A stretch of DNA of 64,000 bases from Christensenella minuta (GTDB lineage: Bacteria > Bacillota > Clostridia > Christensenellales > Christensenellaceae), in assembly GCF_003628755.1 (NCBI RefSeq), contig NZ_CP029256.1:1879585-1943584 (forward strand), in the 5' to 3' direction. Numbering within the stretch: the stretch's first letter is position 1; the number at the start of each line of letters is the position of its first letter. The notes under the pieces are model-generated. The model saw nothing but the letters and a program-made list of their open reading frames with translations. It was not told where the DNA came from and did not search any database. Positions 17,401 to 25,632 of this stretch are shown one piece after another. The position numbers were made by a program, and so were the translations under genes.

Positions 17401-17689
17401 GAATCTGTTTCTGTTTACTAAAATGCGCAATGTAGCGGGGCTTTCCCAAACGGAAGCGCAGAAATCCGCAGACCTCTTTGGAAAGACGCGGTATCTGGAT
17501 GAGATCACCGGAGGCCGGGGAACTGTATTTGCCACGGGTACGCCGATCAGCAACAGCATGACGGAACTGTATACCATGCAGCGCTACCTCCAGTATTCAT
17601 TACTTCAAAAAAATGATCTGGTACATTTTGACGCATGGGCGTCAACCTTTGGCGAGACCGTAACGGCGCTTGAACTGAAACCGGAGGGC
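11462..17689 (+). CDS. N6-DNA-methylase/SNF2-type helicase of the conjugative element, first part (interrupted)
   Basis: About 2075 codons of a giant polyprotein-like gene start at TTG 11462 (AGGAGG upstream). An N-terminal region is followed by a charged low-complexity linker (about residues 260-400), coiled regions, a methylase domain with ILEPSCGTGNFFG and the NVPFG motif (about residues 1080-1150), and the first helicase lobe with HVVGAGKTYEM, VDEAHFYKN and FATGTPISNSM (about residues 1810-2040). Family members act in DNA processing or protection during transfer. A Tn4451-like element enters at 17685, just before the second helicase lobe. The disrupted frame picks up a stop after YTLIGR at 17708-17710. 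The rest of the gene is at 23983-25618. Confidence 0.85.
12295..12644 (+). CDS. tnpV: TnpV-like protein encoded inside the helicase gene in another frame
   Basis: A complete 116-residue ORF with its own AAAGGAG ribosome site lies wholly within the helicase gene in a different plus-strand frame. Its product is homologous to the TnpV of the Tn4451-like element in this window (19803-20174): 44 of the last 89 residues are identical by hand count, including KYGR, HL-E-D, GVTE, LKA-D, GLMNN. The helicase frame across these bases gives a low-complexity string rich in Glu, Arg, Pro and Gly, as expected where the other frame carries the constraint. TnpV function is not established. This is a real overlapping gene by sequence evidence; expression is untested. 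Confidence 0.8.
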
Positions 17690-17757
17690 TATACTTTAAT
17701 AGGACGATAAAATTAACTGTCCTAAATTGAAAATACATAAGGAAGGAGGTTAAGAGA

Positions 17758-19878
17758 ATGTCAAGGACTTCAAAGATTACAGCACTTTATGAGAGATTAT
17801 CAAGAGATGATGACCTGAATGGCGAGAGTAATTCCATTACCAATCAGAAAAAATACCTCGAAGATTATGCCCGTAGAAATGGCTTTGAGAACATCCGCCA
17901 TTTTACTGACGATGGTTTTTCGGGTGTAAATTTCAATCGCCCAGGCTTTCAGTCTTTGATAAAAGAAGTTGAAGCAGGCAATGTCGGAACATTGATTGTT
18001 AAGGATATGAGCCGATTAGGGCGAAACTATCTGCAAGTCGGATTTTATACGGAAATTCTGTTTCCGCAGAAAGATGTCCGTTTTCTTGCAATCAACAACA
18101 GCATTGACAGCAACAATGCTTCGGATAATGATTTTGCTCCGTTTTTGAATATTATGAACGAATTTTATGCCAAAGACACGAGCAATAAAATCAAGGCTGT
18201 ATTTGATGCCCGAATGAAAGACGGAAAGCGTTGTAGCGGTTCAATCCCTTATGGATATAACCGATTGCCGAGCGATAAGCAGACGCTTGTTGTTGACCCT
18301 GTGGCTTCTGAGGTGGTAAAGCGTATCTTTCTGCTTGCCAATGAGGGCAAAAGTCCACGAGCCATAGCGGAAATACTGACCGAAGAAAAGGTTTTAATTC
18401 CTGCCGCATATGCAAAGGAATATCACCCAGAACAGTACAACGGGATTAAGTTTGCAGACCCTTATATTTGGGGCATATCTGCCATTAGAACGATTTTAAG
18501 CAGGCAGGAATATCTTGGACATACTGTTTTGAGAAAGTCGGTCAGCACCAATTTTAAATTGCATAAGAGAAAGACTACCGATGAAGATGAGCAGTATGTG
18601 TTTTATAACACCCACGAGCCTATCATATCGCAGGAACTTTGGGACAGTGTTCAGAAGCGAAAGAAACGAGTGAACAGAGCTGCGGCAAGAGGTACACATA
18701 CCAACCGATTAAGCGGTTATCTGTACTGTGCCGACTGTGGCAGGAGAATGACTTTGCAAACGCATTATAGCAAGAAAGACGGTTCTGTTCAGTATTCTTA
18801 CCGTTGCGGCGGGTATGCAAGCAGGGTTAATTCCTGTACTTCCCATACGATTAGTGCTGATAATGTTGAAGCCTTGATATTATCGGCAGTTAAACGCTTT
18901 TCAAGATTTGTTCTGAATGATGAAAAAGCCTTTGCTTTGGAACTGCAATCCCTTTGGAAAGATAAGCAAGAGGAAAAGCCGAAGCACAATCAATCGGAGT
19001 TGAAACGCTGTCAGAAACGCTATGACGAACTCTCTACGCTCATTCGTGGCTTGTATGAAAATCTTATATCGGGATTGCTACCCGAAAGACAATACAAGCA
19101 ACTGATGAAGCAGTATGACGATGAACAGGCTGAATTGGAAGCGAAAATGGAAACTATGAAAAAGGAACTTTCTGAAGAAAAAGACAGCACTATGGATATT
19201 CAGCATTTTATATCGCTGATACGCAAGTACAAAAATCCTACGGAAGTTTCTGATTTGATGTTTACCGAACTCATTGACAAGATTGTGGTGTATGAAGCCG
19301 AGGGTGTGGGAAAAGCAAAGACACAAAAGGTTGATATTTACTTCAATTATGTCGGACAGGTCGATATTGCCTACACCGAGGAAGAACTTGCCGAGATAAA
19401 AGAGCAGGAAGAACAGGAAGAAAAGAAGCGATTGGAGAAACAGCGTCAGCGTGAAAAAGCCTATCGAGAGAAGCGAAAGGCAAAAAAACTTGCTGAAAAC
19501 GGTGGCGAAATCGTCAAAACAAAGGTATGTCCTCATTGTGGGAAAGAGTTTACCCCTACAAGCAACCGACAGATTTTCTGTTCAAAGGATTGCTGCTATC
19601 AGGCAAGGCAGGATAAGACAAAAGCCGATAGAGAAGCGGAAAAAGGAAGTCATTATTATCGTCAGCGTGTATGTGCTGTGTGTGGCAGTACTTACTGGCC
19701 TACACACAGTCAGCAGAAATTCTGTTCCGAGGAATGTAAAAAGGTAAATCACAATAAGAAAACCTTGGAGTTTTACTACAAGAAGCAAAAGGAGAAAGAA
19801 CTATGCAAAGATTTATTACAGACGAAAGAACAGGTATCCGATACGAACTCATCGGAGATTACTATTATCCCTGCCTGA
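17758..19878 (+). CDS. tnpX: Large serine recombinase TnpX
   Basis: This 706-residue large serine recombinase matches the length of TnpX of Tn4451. The N-terminal resolvase domain has the nucleophile Ser15 in YERLSRDD, and DMSRLGR follows near residue 88. A recombinase domain and a zinc-ribbon segment (CADCGRRM around residue 324) follow, then a coiled coil. Two further Cys clusters (CPHCGKEFTP and CAVCGSTYWP) lie in the last 120 residues. It cuts at GA dinucleotides to excise and insert the element. ATG 17758 follows AAGGAGG, and the end overlaps tnpV by 76 bases. Confidence 0.93.
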   Translation: MSRTSKITALYERLSRDDDLNGESNSITNQKKYLEDYARRNGFENIRHFTDDGFSGVNFNRPGFQSLIKEVEAGNVGTLIVKDMSRLGRNYLQVGFYTEILFPQKDVRFLAINNSIDSNNASDNDFAPFLNIMNEFYAKDTSNKIKAVFDARMKDGKRCSGSIPYGYNRLPSDKQTLVVDPVASEVVKRIFLLANEGKSPRAIAEILTEEKVLIPAAYAKEYHPEQYNGIKFADPYIWGISAIRTILSRQEYLGHTVLRKSVSTNFKLHKRKTTDEDEQYVFYNTHEPIISQELWDSVQKRKKRVNRAAARGTHTNRLSGYLYCADCGRRMTLQTHYSKKDGSVQYSYRCGGYASRVNSCTSHTISADNVEALILSAVKRFSRFVLNDEKAFALELQSLWKDKQEEKPKHNQSELKRCQKRYDELSTLIRGLYENLISGLLPERQYKQLMKQYDDEQAELEAKMETMKKELSEEKDSTMDIQHFISLIRKYKNPTEVSDLMFTELIDKIVVYEAEGVGKAKTQKVDIYFNYVGQVDIAYTEEELAEIKEQEEQEEKKRLEKQRQREKAYREKRKAKKLAENGGEIVKTKVCPHCGKEFTPTSNRQIFCSKDCCYQARQDKTKADREAEKGSHYYRQRVCAVCGSTYWPTHSQQKFCSEECKKVNHNKKTLEFYYKKQKEKELCKDLLQTKEQVSDTNSSEITIIPA

Positions 19879-20174
19879 CAGTAGAGAAAAGTCCTCCCCT
19901 TTCAAAATATGGTCGATTGCGGCAACGATATTTGAGGGAACATAAGCGTGTGCTATATTTTAATCTGCTGACAAGCGGAAAGTTATATGAACACCTTGCC
20001 GAAATTGATACTTCGGCTCGTGATATGGCGGAATATCTGATAAAGGAAATGGCAAAGAAGCAGGGTGTAACGGAAAAACTGAAAGCAACGGATATGATGA
20101 GATGGATAGGATTGATGAATAACATTCGAACCTGTGCCGATGAGATTGTATTGAATGATATTGTGTATTCCTAA
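19803..20174 (+). CDS. tnpV: Transposon-encoded protein TnpV
   Basis: This 123-residue protein matches TnpV proteins found beside TnpX in Tn4451-type elements, with the conserved core [14 protein letters not shown] and MMRWIGLMNNI. It starts within the tnpX 3' end in another frame, so translation is probably coupled. The role is unknown; an accessory function in excision has been suggested only from position. It is the reference for the nested copy in the helicase gene at 12295-12644. Confidence 0.85.
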   Translation: MQRFITDERTGIRYELIGDYYYPCLTVEKSPPLSKYGRLRQRYLREHKRVLYFNLLTSGKLYEHLAEIDTSARDMAEYLIKEMAKKQGVTEKLKATDMMRWIGLMNNIRTCADEIVLNDIVYS

Positions 20175-20237
20175 CGGATACCAACCGAAGAAGAACTGCT
20201 GTCAAACCGATGGCAGTTTTTCTTTTTCGGCAAGTAT

Positions 20238-20266
20238 TCAAGAAGTCATTAAGTCGTGAGTATAAT
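20238..20266 (+). repeat. 29-bp inverted repeat, left copy
   Basis: These 29 bases, starting TCAAGAAGTCATTAAGTCGT, occur as a perfect inverted copy at 23669-23697, with about 10 further imperfectly matching bases on the inner side. The copies enclose the NTF2-like, ATPase and relaxase genes, but not tnpX/tnpV or tnpW. The right end of each repeat reads TATAAT, so each could hold an inward-facing promoter. They could also be ends of an older nested unit. Confidence 0.7.
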
Positions 20267-20347
20267 CGAAGTGGTAGAAAAATTCGTAAAGATGTGGTAC
20301 AATACTTTTGCTTGTGAGCGACAAATCGGAAGTTATGGAGGTACTTT

Positions 20348-20767
20348 ATGAACGAAAGAGAAAAAATTATCCGATTATGGTTTGATATGTGGATTAAGAA
20401 AGCAGATTTAGGAATTGACAATATTTTTACAGATGATGTTGTATATACTGAGAGTTGGAGTCCTAAATATGAAAACCGCAAAACGGTAAAGCACTGGTTT
20501 GACGAATGGAATACACGCGGAAGTGTTCTTGTCTGGGAGATTAAGCAATTTTTTCATCAAGGCAATCAAACAATCGTGGAGTGGTATTTTAAAAGCAAAA
20601 TGAATAATGGAAATGTTGAAGAATTTGACGGAATATCTTTAATTGTATGGACACAGGATAACAAAATAAAATCATTAAAAGAGTTTGGTTGCAATCTTCA
20701 TAATTACAATCCATATCGAGATAGTGATATTCCCGTATTTCGAGAAGAAAAAGCAAATTGGTTTTGA
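20348..20767 (+). CDS. NTF2-like/SnoaL-type protein (cargo)
   Basis: This 139-residue protein opens with EREKIIRLWFDMWIKKADLGIDNIFTDD, and VVYTESWSPKYEN leads into a WFDEWN helix and strands. That is the usual layout of nuclear-transport-factor-2-like (SnoaL-type) small folds used by isomerases, hydrolases and ligand-binding proteins. The substrate cannot be predicted. It has its own GGAGGT site before ATG 20348 and a terminator after it, so it is a single-gene cargo unit inside the mobilizable element. Possible promoter boxes TAGAAA and TACAAT lie about 50 bases upstream. Confidence 0.7.
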   Translation: MNEREKIIRLWFDMWIKKADLGIDNIFTDDVVYTESWSPKYENRKTVKHWFDEWNTRGSVLVWEIKQFFHQGNQTIVEWYFKSKMNNGNVEEFDGISLIVWTQDNKIKSLKEFGCNLHNYNPYRDSDIPVFREEKANWF

Positions 20768-20818
20768 GAGGACTATAAATTCCAGTTTGCCAGTATCTTA
20801 GACAGAATATGAACAACG

Positions 20819-20848
20819 AAAAACATCGTAGCAATACGGTGTTTTTTT
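20819..20848 (+). terminator. Terminator after the NTF2-like gene
   Basis: AAAACATCGTA pairs imperfectly with TACGGTGTTTT, followed by a T run. It insulates the cargo gene from the ATPase-relaxase operon. Confidence 0.75.
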
Positions 20849-20877
20849 GTTACCTAAAACCAACAAATTCATACATA

Positions 20878-20999
20878 ACCACAGGTTGGTACAAATACCT
20901 TGTGTGATTTTTTGAAAGGCTTAGAACGGGGATTTTCTCCGATTTTCGCCCCTAAAAGATACACAAAAAGGTTTCAAGTATCTTTCCTGTGGTTTTTTT
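20878..20999 (+). ncRNA. Candidate structured leader RNA or attenuator
   Basis: ACCACAGG (20878-20885) can pair with CCTGTGGT (20986-20993) to close a roughly 115-base domain. Inside are GGTA/TACC (20888-20899), GGGG/CCCC (around 20928-20952) and AAAGATAC/GTATCTTT (20956-20985). The closing strand is followed by a run of seven T. A closed multi-helix domain ending in a terminator-like stem, just ahead of a small protein-ATPase-relaxase operon, suggests an attenuator or cis-acting RNA controlling replication or mobilization genes. No known riboswitch class was recognised. Confidence 0.4.
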
Positions 21000-21025
21000 A
21001 TTTTCAAACGGAAAGGTGGATTGAT

Positions 21026-21205
21026 ATGCCAAGAATGAGCAAGAAACGCAAACAAGAATGGGCATTGTTTCTGAATGACCGTAATCGCATTACCTACAAC
21101 GAACTTTGCAGAAAATGCAGGAATGACTGTAAGCAGAGTTTCCGCTGTATCGTGGTGCTTTGCCCGAAATATTTATCGAAAAGGAGAACAAATAAAAATG
21201 ATTGA
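21026..21205 (+). CDS. Small cysteine-containing basic protein upstream of the ATPase
   Basis: This 59-residue protein starts MPRMSKKRKQEWALFLNDRN and contains CRKCRNDCKQSFRC, four cysteines that could bind a metal. AAAGGTGG lies upstream of ATG 21026. Its end overlaps the ATPase start by eight bases, pointing to one transcript. It is probably an accessory DNA-binding or regulatory factor of the element, but no family is recognised. Confidence 0.6.
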   Translation: MPRMSKKRKQEWALFLNDRNRITYNELCRKCRNDCKQSFRCIVVLCPKYLSKRRTNKND

Positions 21206-22214
21206 AAATGAAATGACTGTCAGCGTACCTCTTGAAGTTGTCAAGGCAAGCGAAATCGAGCCGAAGGAAGTGAAATGGCTGTGGTATCCGTATATTCCGT
21301 TTGGCAAGGTTACGCTGTTGCAGGGCGATCCGGGCGATGGAAAAAGCAAGTTAATGCTGTCAATCGCCGCACTGCTCTCTAAGGGCGAACCTCTGCCTTT
21401 TACTGAAACGGAAGAAAATGAGCCTATGACTATCATCTATCAGACAACGGAAGATGATGCAGACGATACGGTAGTACCCCGATTTAACTCTGCCGGTGGG
21501 AACGGAGAAAACCTTATCTTCATCAAGGAAGATGAAAAGTCTTTATCCTTTGGAGATAACCGTATTGCTGAAGCAATCGAAAAGTATCACGCAAAACTTT
21601 TAATTCTTGACCCGATGAGTTCCTATATCGGAGAGAACTGTTCAATGAACAATGCCAACGAAACAAGGGCAGAGTTTAATCACTTGATTGCAGTTGCAAA
21701 AAATACTGGCTGTGCCATCGTGATTATCGCCCATATGAACAAGATGAGAGATATAAATCCTCTTTATCGCACCAACGGTTCGATTGATATTGCGGGTGCT
21801 GCAAGAAGTATTCTTGCAATCACACGCACACCGAACAAAGAAGCACCAGCGGAACGATATATGGTGCAAGTGAAATCTAACCTTGCCCCGACAGGCTCGG
21901 CAATTCTTTTTGAGGTGGCAGAAAAGGGAGTGGACTTTATCTCTGAAATGGAAATGACAGCAGAAGAAGCGTTCCAATCCCTCGCACCCAAAATGGGCAG
22001 ACCGAACGAAAAGGAAATCAAGGCGAAAGAATTTCTTTTGGAAATGCTGAAAGACGGAGAAATGCTTTCTTCGGATTGCGAAGAAAGACTTGAAGCCGCT
22101 GGGTTCAAAAAATCGACCATCAAAAAGGCAAAGAAGAAAGCAGGAGTTATCTCCCGAAAACAAGGCTTTCTGTGGTACTGGTCTTTGCCGATGGGCGATA
22201 TACCGAGAGAATAA
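21198..22214 (+). CDS. RepA-like AAA ATPase
   Basis: This 338-residue protein has an AAA_25/RecA-like fold: Walker A GDPGDGKSK (about residues 43-51), LLILDPMSSYIG as Walker B, then IIAHMNKM and a sensor-like segment. A C-terminal helical domain after residue 270 looks like a winged helix. Hexameric helicases of this kind (RepA of RSF1010 type) unwind DNA for plasmid or element replication. In Tn4451-like mobilizable elements it sits directly ahead of the relaxase gene and probably serves replication of the excised circle. ATG 21198 follows AAGGAG. Confidence 0.8.
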   Translation: MIENEMTVSVPLEVVKASEIEPKEVKWLWYPYIPFGKVTLLQGDPGDGKSKLMLSIAALLSKGEPLPFTETEENEPMTIIYQTTEDDADDTVVPRFNSAGGNGENLIFIKEDEKSLSFGDNRIAEAIEKYHAKLLILDPMSSYIGENCSMNNANETRAEFNHLIAVAKNTGCAIVIIAHMNKMRDINPLYRTNGSIDIAGAARSILAITRTPNKEAPAERYMVQVKSNLAPTGSAILFEVAEKGVDFISEMEMTAEEAFQSLAPKMGRPNEKEIKAKEFLLEMLKDGEMLSSDCEERLEAAGFKKSTIKKAKKKAGVISRKQGFLWYWSLPMGDIPRE

Positions 22215-22315
22215 AAGCAGGCTGTCTGATGGCGGGACAGTCTGTTTTTATGATGGAGGTATCAAAAGGAGGTCAAGGGGGAACACCCTTGCCCACGACA
22301 TCTTTGCAGACGAAG

Positions 22316-22362
22316 TCTGAAAGTGTCATAGTGGGTTACACACATTCAGAGAATGTTGTGTA
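22316..22362 (+). promoter_or_regulatory. Candidate origin of transfer (oriT) for the MobV relaxase
   Basis: Just upstream of the relaxase gene, 22329-22338 reads TAGTGGGTTA, close to the pMV158-family nick motif TAGTGTG/TTA. It is flanked by partial inverted repeats (AGTGT with ACAC, and ACACACATTC with GAATGTTGTGT). MOBV relaxases normally cut such sites near their own gene. A further hairpin CAAGGG/CCCTTG lies at about 22275-22292. Confidence 0.6.
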
Positions 22363-22394
22363 ATGGCTTCGCCCTGTCTGGAAAGGAGAGAAAA

Positions 22395-23660
22395 ATGGCA
22401 AAAACCAATAAGGCGGATATGAGTTGTGCAAGGGTAAAACAGTACACCGCTTTTGATGTGAGCAAGGCGGAAAGGCACAATGAACGCAAGAATGAAACCT
22501 ATGAAAATATGAATGTGATTACGGAACGCATAGCCCTTAATGTGCATTTCAAAAAACCGACTGTCCCAACCTATATGGAGCAGTTAAAGCAGATGGAAAC
22601 AGACGGGTTAGTATCGCTTCGTGGACTGAGGAAAGACGCTACCCTTTTCAATGAGATTGTGATTGATGTGAATACGATGTACTTCGAGCGTAACGGTGGT
22701 TATGAATATGCAAAGCAGTTTTATGAAGAAGCCTATCATTTCATCGAAGAAAAATTCGGTGCTGATAATGTTATATCGGCAGTAATGCACGCTGATGAAA
22801 TCAATGTAGCCGCAACCGAGGAACTGGGAAAAGAGGTTTACCATTATCATCTTCACGCAATGGTTCTGCCTGTTGTGGAGAAAGAAATCTTATGGAGTAA
22901 GCGTTGTAAAAACCCCGAACTGCGAGGAACGGTCAAGGAAGTGGTTAATCAGATAAGCCATTCAAAGAAATGGAAATCGGATATTCCAATGACCGATGAA
23001 AAAGGAAATCCATTGTTAAAGAAGAACGGCAAGCCGATGTTTCGAGCTTCGTACAGCATACTGCAAGATGAACTGTTTAATTATATGACGGAACGAGGGT
23101 TCAAAGGCTTTCAGCGTGGCGAATACGGAAGTACAGCAGAGCATTTAACTTCCCTGCAATATCAAATCCAACAGGACAAAGAACGATTGGAGAAGTTGCA
23201 GAAGCGTATTCAAAAGGAACAGGTTAAATATGAGCCTGCCCGTCATATCTCAAAGACCTTAAACGAGATTGACGGTATGGGACAGAAAACCTTTACGGGC
23301 AAGATGGCAATATCCAAAGAGGACTACTCACAACTGACTGCCCTTGCAAAAGAGGGAATTACCAGTCGTGCGGAAATCAATAAGTTGGAGCAGAGTGCAA
23401 ATTATTACCGACAGAAATATTTTGACAGTGCAAACGCATTGGAGAGAATGAAAACCAAATACAACGAACTGAAAGAAAAGTGCAGACCTTTTCTTCAAGC
23501 GTTGGAGCATTTCCCCGAAGTTGCTAAACTTTTTACCGAAAAAGTGAAGCAACTTTTTTCTTTTAAGGAAGCACAGGAACGAGCCGAAAAAGAAGCAAGG
23601 GAAAAAGAACGACAGGAGCGTATCAAGGCTCGAAGAAACAAGCGTGGTATGGAAAGATAA
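22395..23660 (+). CDS. MobV-family relaxase (plasmid recombination enzyme)
   Basis: This 421-residue Mob/Pre protein nicks one strand at oriT and pilots it during mobilization. The family pattern is visible: an N-terminal DMSCARVKQYTAFD, the HADE motif in VMHADEINVAAT, and the histidine cluster VYHYHLHAM (about residues 150-158). A long coiled coil fills the C-terminal third. ATG 22395 follows GGAAAGGAG. It is equivalent to TnpZ of Tn4451. Confidence 0.9.
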   Translation: MAKTNKADMSCARVKQYTAFDVSKAERHNERKNETYENMNVITERIALNVHFKKPTVPTYMEQLKQMETDGLVSLRGLRKDATLFNEIVIDVNTMYFERNGGYEYAKQFYEEAYHFIEEKFGADNVISAVMHADEINVAATEELGKEVYHYHLHAMVLPVVEKEILWSKRCKNPELRGTVKEVVNQISHSKKWKSDIPMTDEKGNPLLKKNGKPMFRASYSILQDELFNYMTERGFKGFQRGEYGSTAEHLTSLQYQIQQDKERLEKLQKRIQKEQVKYEPARHISKTLNEIDGMGQKTFTGKMAISKEDYSQLTALAKEGITSRAEINKLEQSANYYRQKYFDSANALERMKTKYNELKEKCRPFLQALEHFPEVAKLFTEKVKQLFSFKEAQERAEKEAREKERQERIKARRNKRGMER

Positions 23661-23668
23661 CCATTTCC

Positions 23669-23697
23669 ATTATACTCACGACTTAATGACTTCTTGA
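23669..23697 (-). repeat. 29-bp inverted repeat, right copy
   Basis: This is the exact reverse complement of 20238-20266. It begins nine bases after the relaxase stop codon. See the left copy for interpretation. Confidence 0.7.
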
Positions 23698-23778
23698 TAT
23701 ATTGAAAATCTGCGGTTACTGGGTGCTCTAATGTGAATGCCCAGCAATCAAATTTTATGAAAGAGAGGAACTGACTAT

Positions 23779-23967
23779 ATGAAAGAACAGAAATATTCTT
23801 ATTCACAGCGAATTGGAAAGACAACATTCATCGTAAATGTAAAGCAGTCCGAAAGTGCCAAAAAGCCTTTGAATACGGTGTTTCAAGACATCTGCAAGCA
23901 CGAGGTTTTGGGCGATTTCTTTACGGACAAATCATTTAATTTAGAAAATCCACAAAAAGTATCTTGA
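23779..23967 (+). CDS. tnpW: TnpW-like small protein
   Basis: This 62-residue protein has the pattern RIGKTTFIVNVKQSESAKKP typical of TnpW, a small protein found at the end of Tn4451-type elements. It stops 15 bases before the GA at the right border. The C-terminal half (FKDICKHEVLG-like helix) differs from the TnpW forms I remember. Function unknown. ATG 23779 follows GAAAGAGAGG. Confidence 0.7.
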   Translation: MKEQKYSYSQRIGKTTFIVNVKQSESAKKPLNTVFQDICKHEVLGDFFTDKSFNLENPQKVS

Positions 23968-23982
23968 CAAACTCGACCCCGA

Positions 23983-25618
23983 AGGAACGGGATACAGGCT
24001 GCGCACACGGTTCGCCCGCTTTTATAATCTGCCGGAACTGCTTGCCATGTTCAAGGAGTGCGCGGATATACGGACGGCGGACACATTGGATTTGCCTGTT
24101 CCGGAAGCAAACTATCATACGGTAGTGACAAAGCCAAGCGACTTTCAAAAAGAGATGGTAGCGGAATTTGCGGATCGTGCCGATGTGGTGCGGAGCGGAA
24201 AAATGGATCCGACAATAGACAATATGCTGAAAATAACCAACGACGGGCGCAAACTCGCGCTTGACCAACGCATCCTGAACTCTATGCTGGAGGACGATCC
24301 GCAAAGCAAAATAAATGCCTGCGTGGAAAATATCTTAAAAGTGTACCGGGACACAGCGGATCAAAAAGGAACGCAGCTTGTGTTTTCCGATCTTTCCACG
24401 CCGCAGGGAGCTTTGGAACTGACCAAAGACGAAAACGGCGTATATTCCCTGCCGAACGGCTTTTCCAATGTCTACGAAGATATACGGGTAAAGCTTCTGA
24501 ACAAAGGCATACCGCGCGATGAGATCGCCTTTATTCACGAGGCGAATACGGACGCGAAAAAAATTGACCTGTTTTCCAAAGTGCGGAGCGGAAAGGTGCG
24601 TATCCTCATGGGATCGACTTCTAAAATGGGCGCCGGGACCAACGTACAGGACAGGCTTGCGGCGCTCCATCATGTCGATGTGCCGTGGCGCCCCGCTGAC
24701 ATCGAGCAGCGCGAAGGGCGCGCGATCCGGCAGGGAAACAACAACGAATCCGTAGATATTTTCCGGTATGTGACGGAGAATACGTTCGACGCATATATGT
24801 GGCAGACCATAGAAAGCAAACAGAAGTATATTGGGCAGATCATGACTTCAAAGGCTCCTGTCCGCTCATGCGAGGACGTGGACGAGGCCGCCCTTTCCTA
24901 TGCGGAGGTCAAAATGCTCGCAACGGGCAATCCCTACATCAAAGAGAAAATGGACCTCGACATCGCCGTATCGAGGCTGCGGCTGCTGCAATCGGATTAT
25001 TTGAGCCGAAAGTATGAACTCGAGGACAAAGTGGCCAAACATTACCCTGTGATGATCGAACATACGAAAGAAACGGTTCGGGGGCTTAAGGCGGATATGG
25101 ATCTGCTCAGGCAGCATCAGAGCGAGGACTTCCCCGGTATGGAGATCGAGGGCGTACTGTTCAAGGAAAGAGCGGCGGCAGGCGCGGCAATCGTGGAACT
25201 CTGTAAACGGGCAAAAGATTCAAACGAACGGGAGATCGGGACGTATAAGGGATTCAAAATGCTGCTTTCGTTTGATACATTTGACCGTCATTTCAAGCTG
25301 AACTGCAAAGGAACGATGTCCCATGTCACAGAGCTTGGAGCGGACGCGCTTGGGAACATGACGCGGATCGAGAATACCCTGAAAGGCGTCGCGGACAGAG
25401 CCGAGGCCAACGAGGAAAAATTGCAGGAGCTTCGGCGGCAGATGGAAAACGCGAAAGAAGAGATCGGGAGGCCGTTTAAGCAGGAACAGGAACTCAAAGA
25501 GAAAACGGAGCGCCTCACGGCGGTAAACGCACTGCTTAATCTCGGTGATGCGACGCCCGAAGCGGTGGACACGACGCCGGAGGAAACGCAGGAAAAGACA
25601 CAGGAAATACAACGATAG
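23983..25618 (+). CDS. Methylase/SNF2-type helicase, last part
   Basis: This is the 3' remainder of the gene begun at 11462, about 545 residues, in frame with it once the mobilizable element is removed. After GTGYRLRTRFARFYNLPELL comes the second helicase lobe: VRILMGSTSKMGAGTNVQDR and DIEQREGRAIRQGN (the Q-x2-GRxxR box), then a coiled C-terminal region. Without the insert the protein would be about 2619 residues. As it stands, both lobes are separated and the protein is probably inactive until the element excises. This part alone could only start at an internal ATG (24047). Confidence 0.85.
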
Positions 25619-25632
25619 ATGGAGGAAGCGAT

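Larger units (their letters stand above)
17686..23982 (+). mobile_element. Tn4451-like integrative mobilizable element, about 6.3 kb
   Basis: The element carries tnpX, tnpV, an NTF2-like cargo gene, a small Cys protein, an AAA ATPase, a MobV relaxase with oriT, and tnpW. It has inserted into the helicase gene. GA dinucleotides at 17684-17685 and 23981-23982 flank it, as expected for the TnpX group. Deleting one GA plus the element gives CCG-GAA-GGA-ACG (Pro-Glu-Gly-Thr), an uninterrupted helicase frame. It is visibly more AT-rich than the surrounding element. It lacks its own secretion system and would depend on a conjugative helper, possibly its own host element. Confidence 0.85.
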
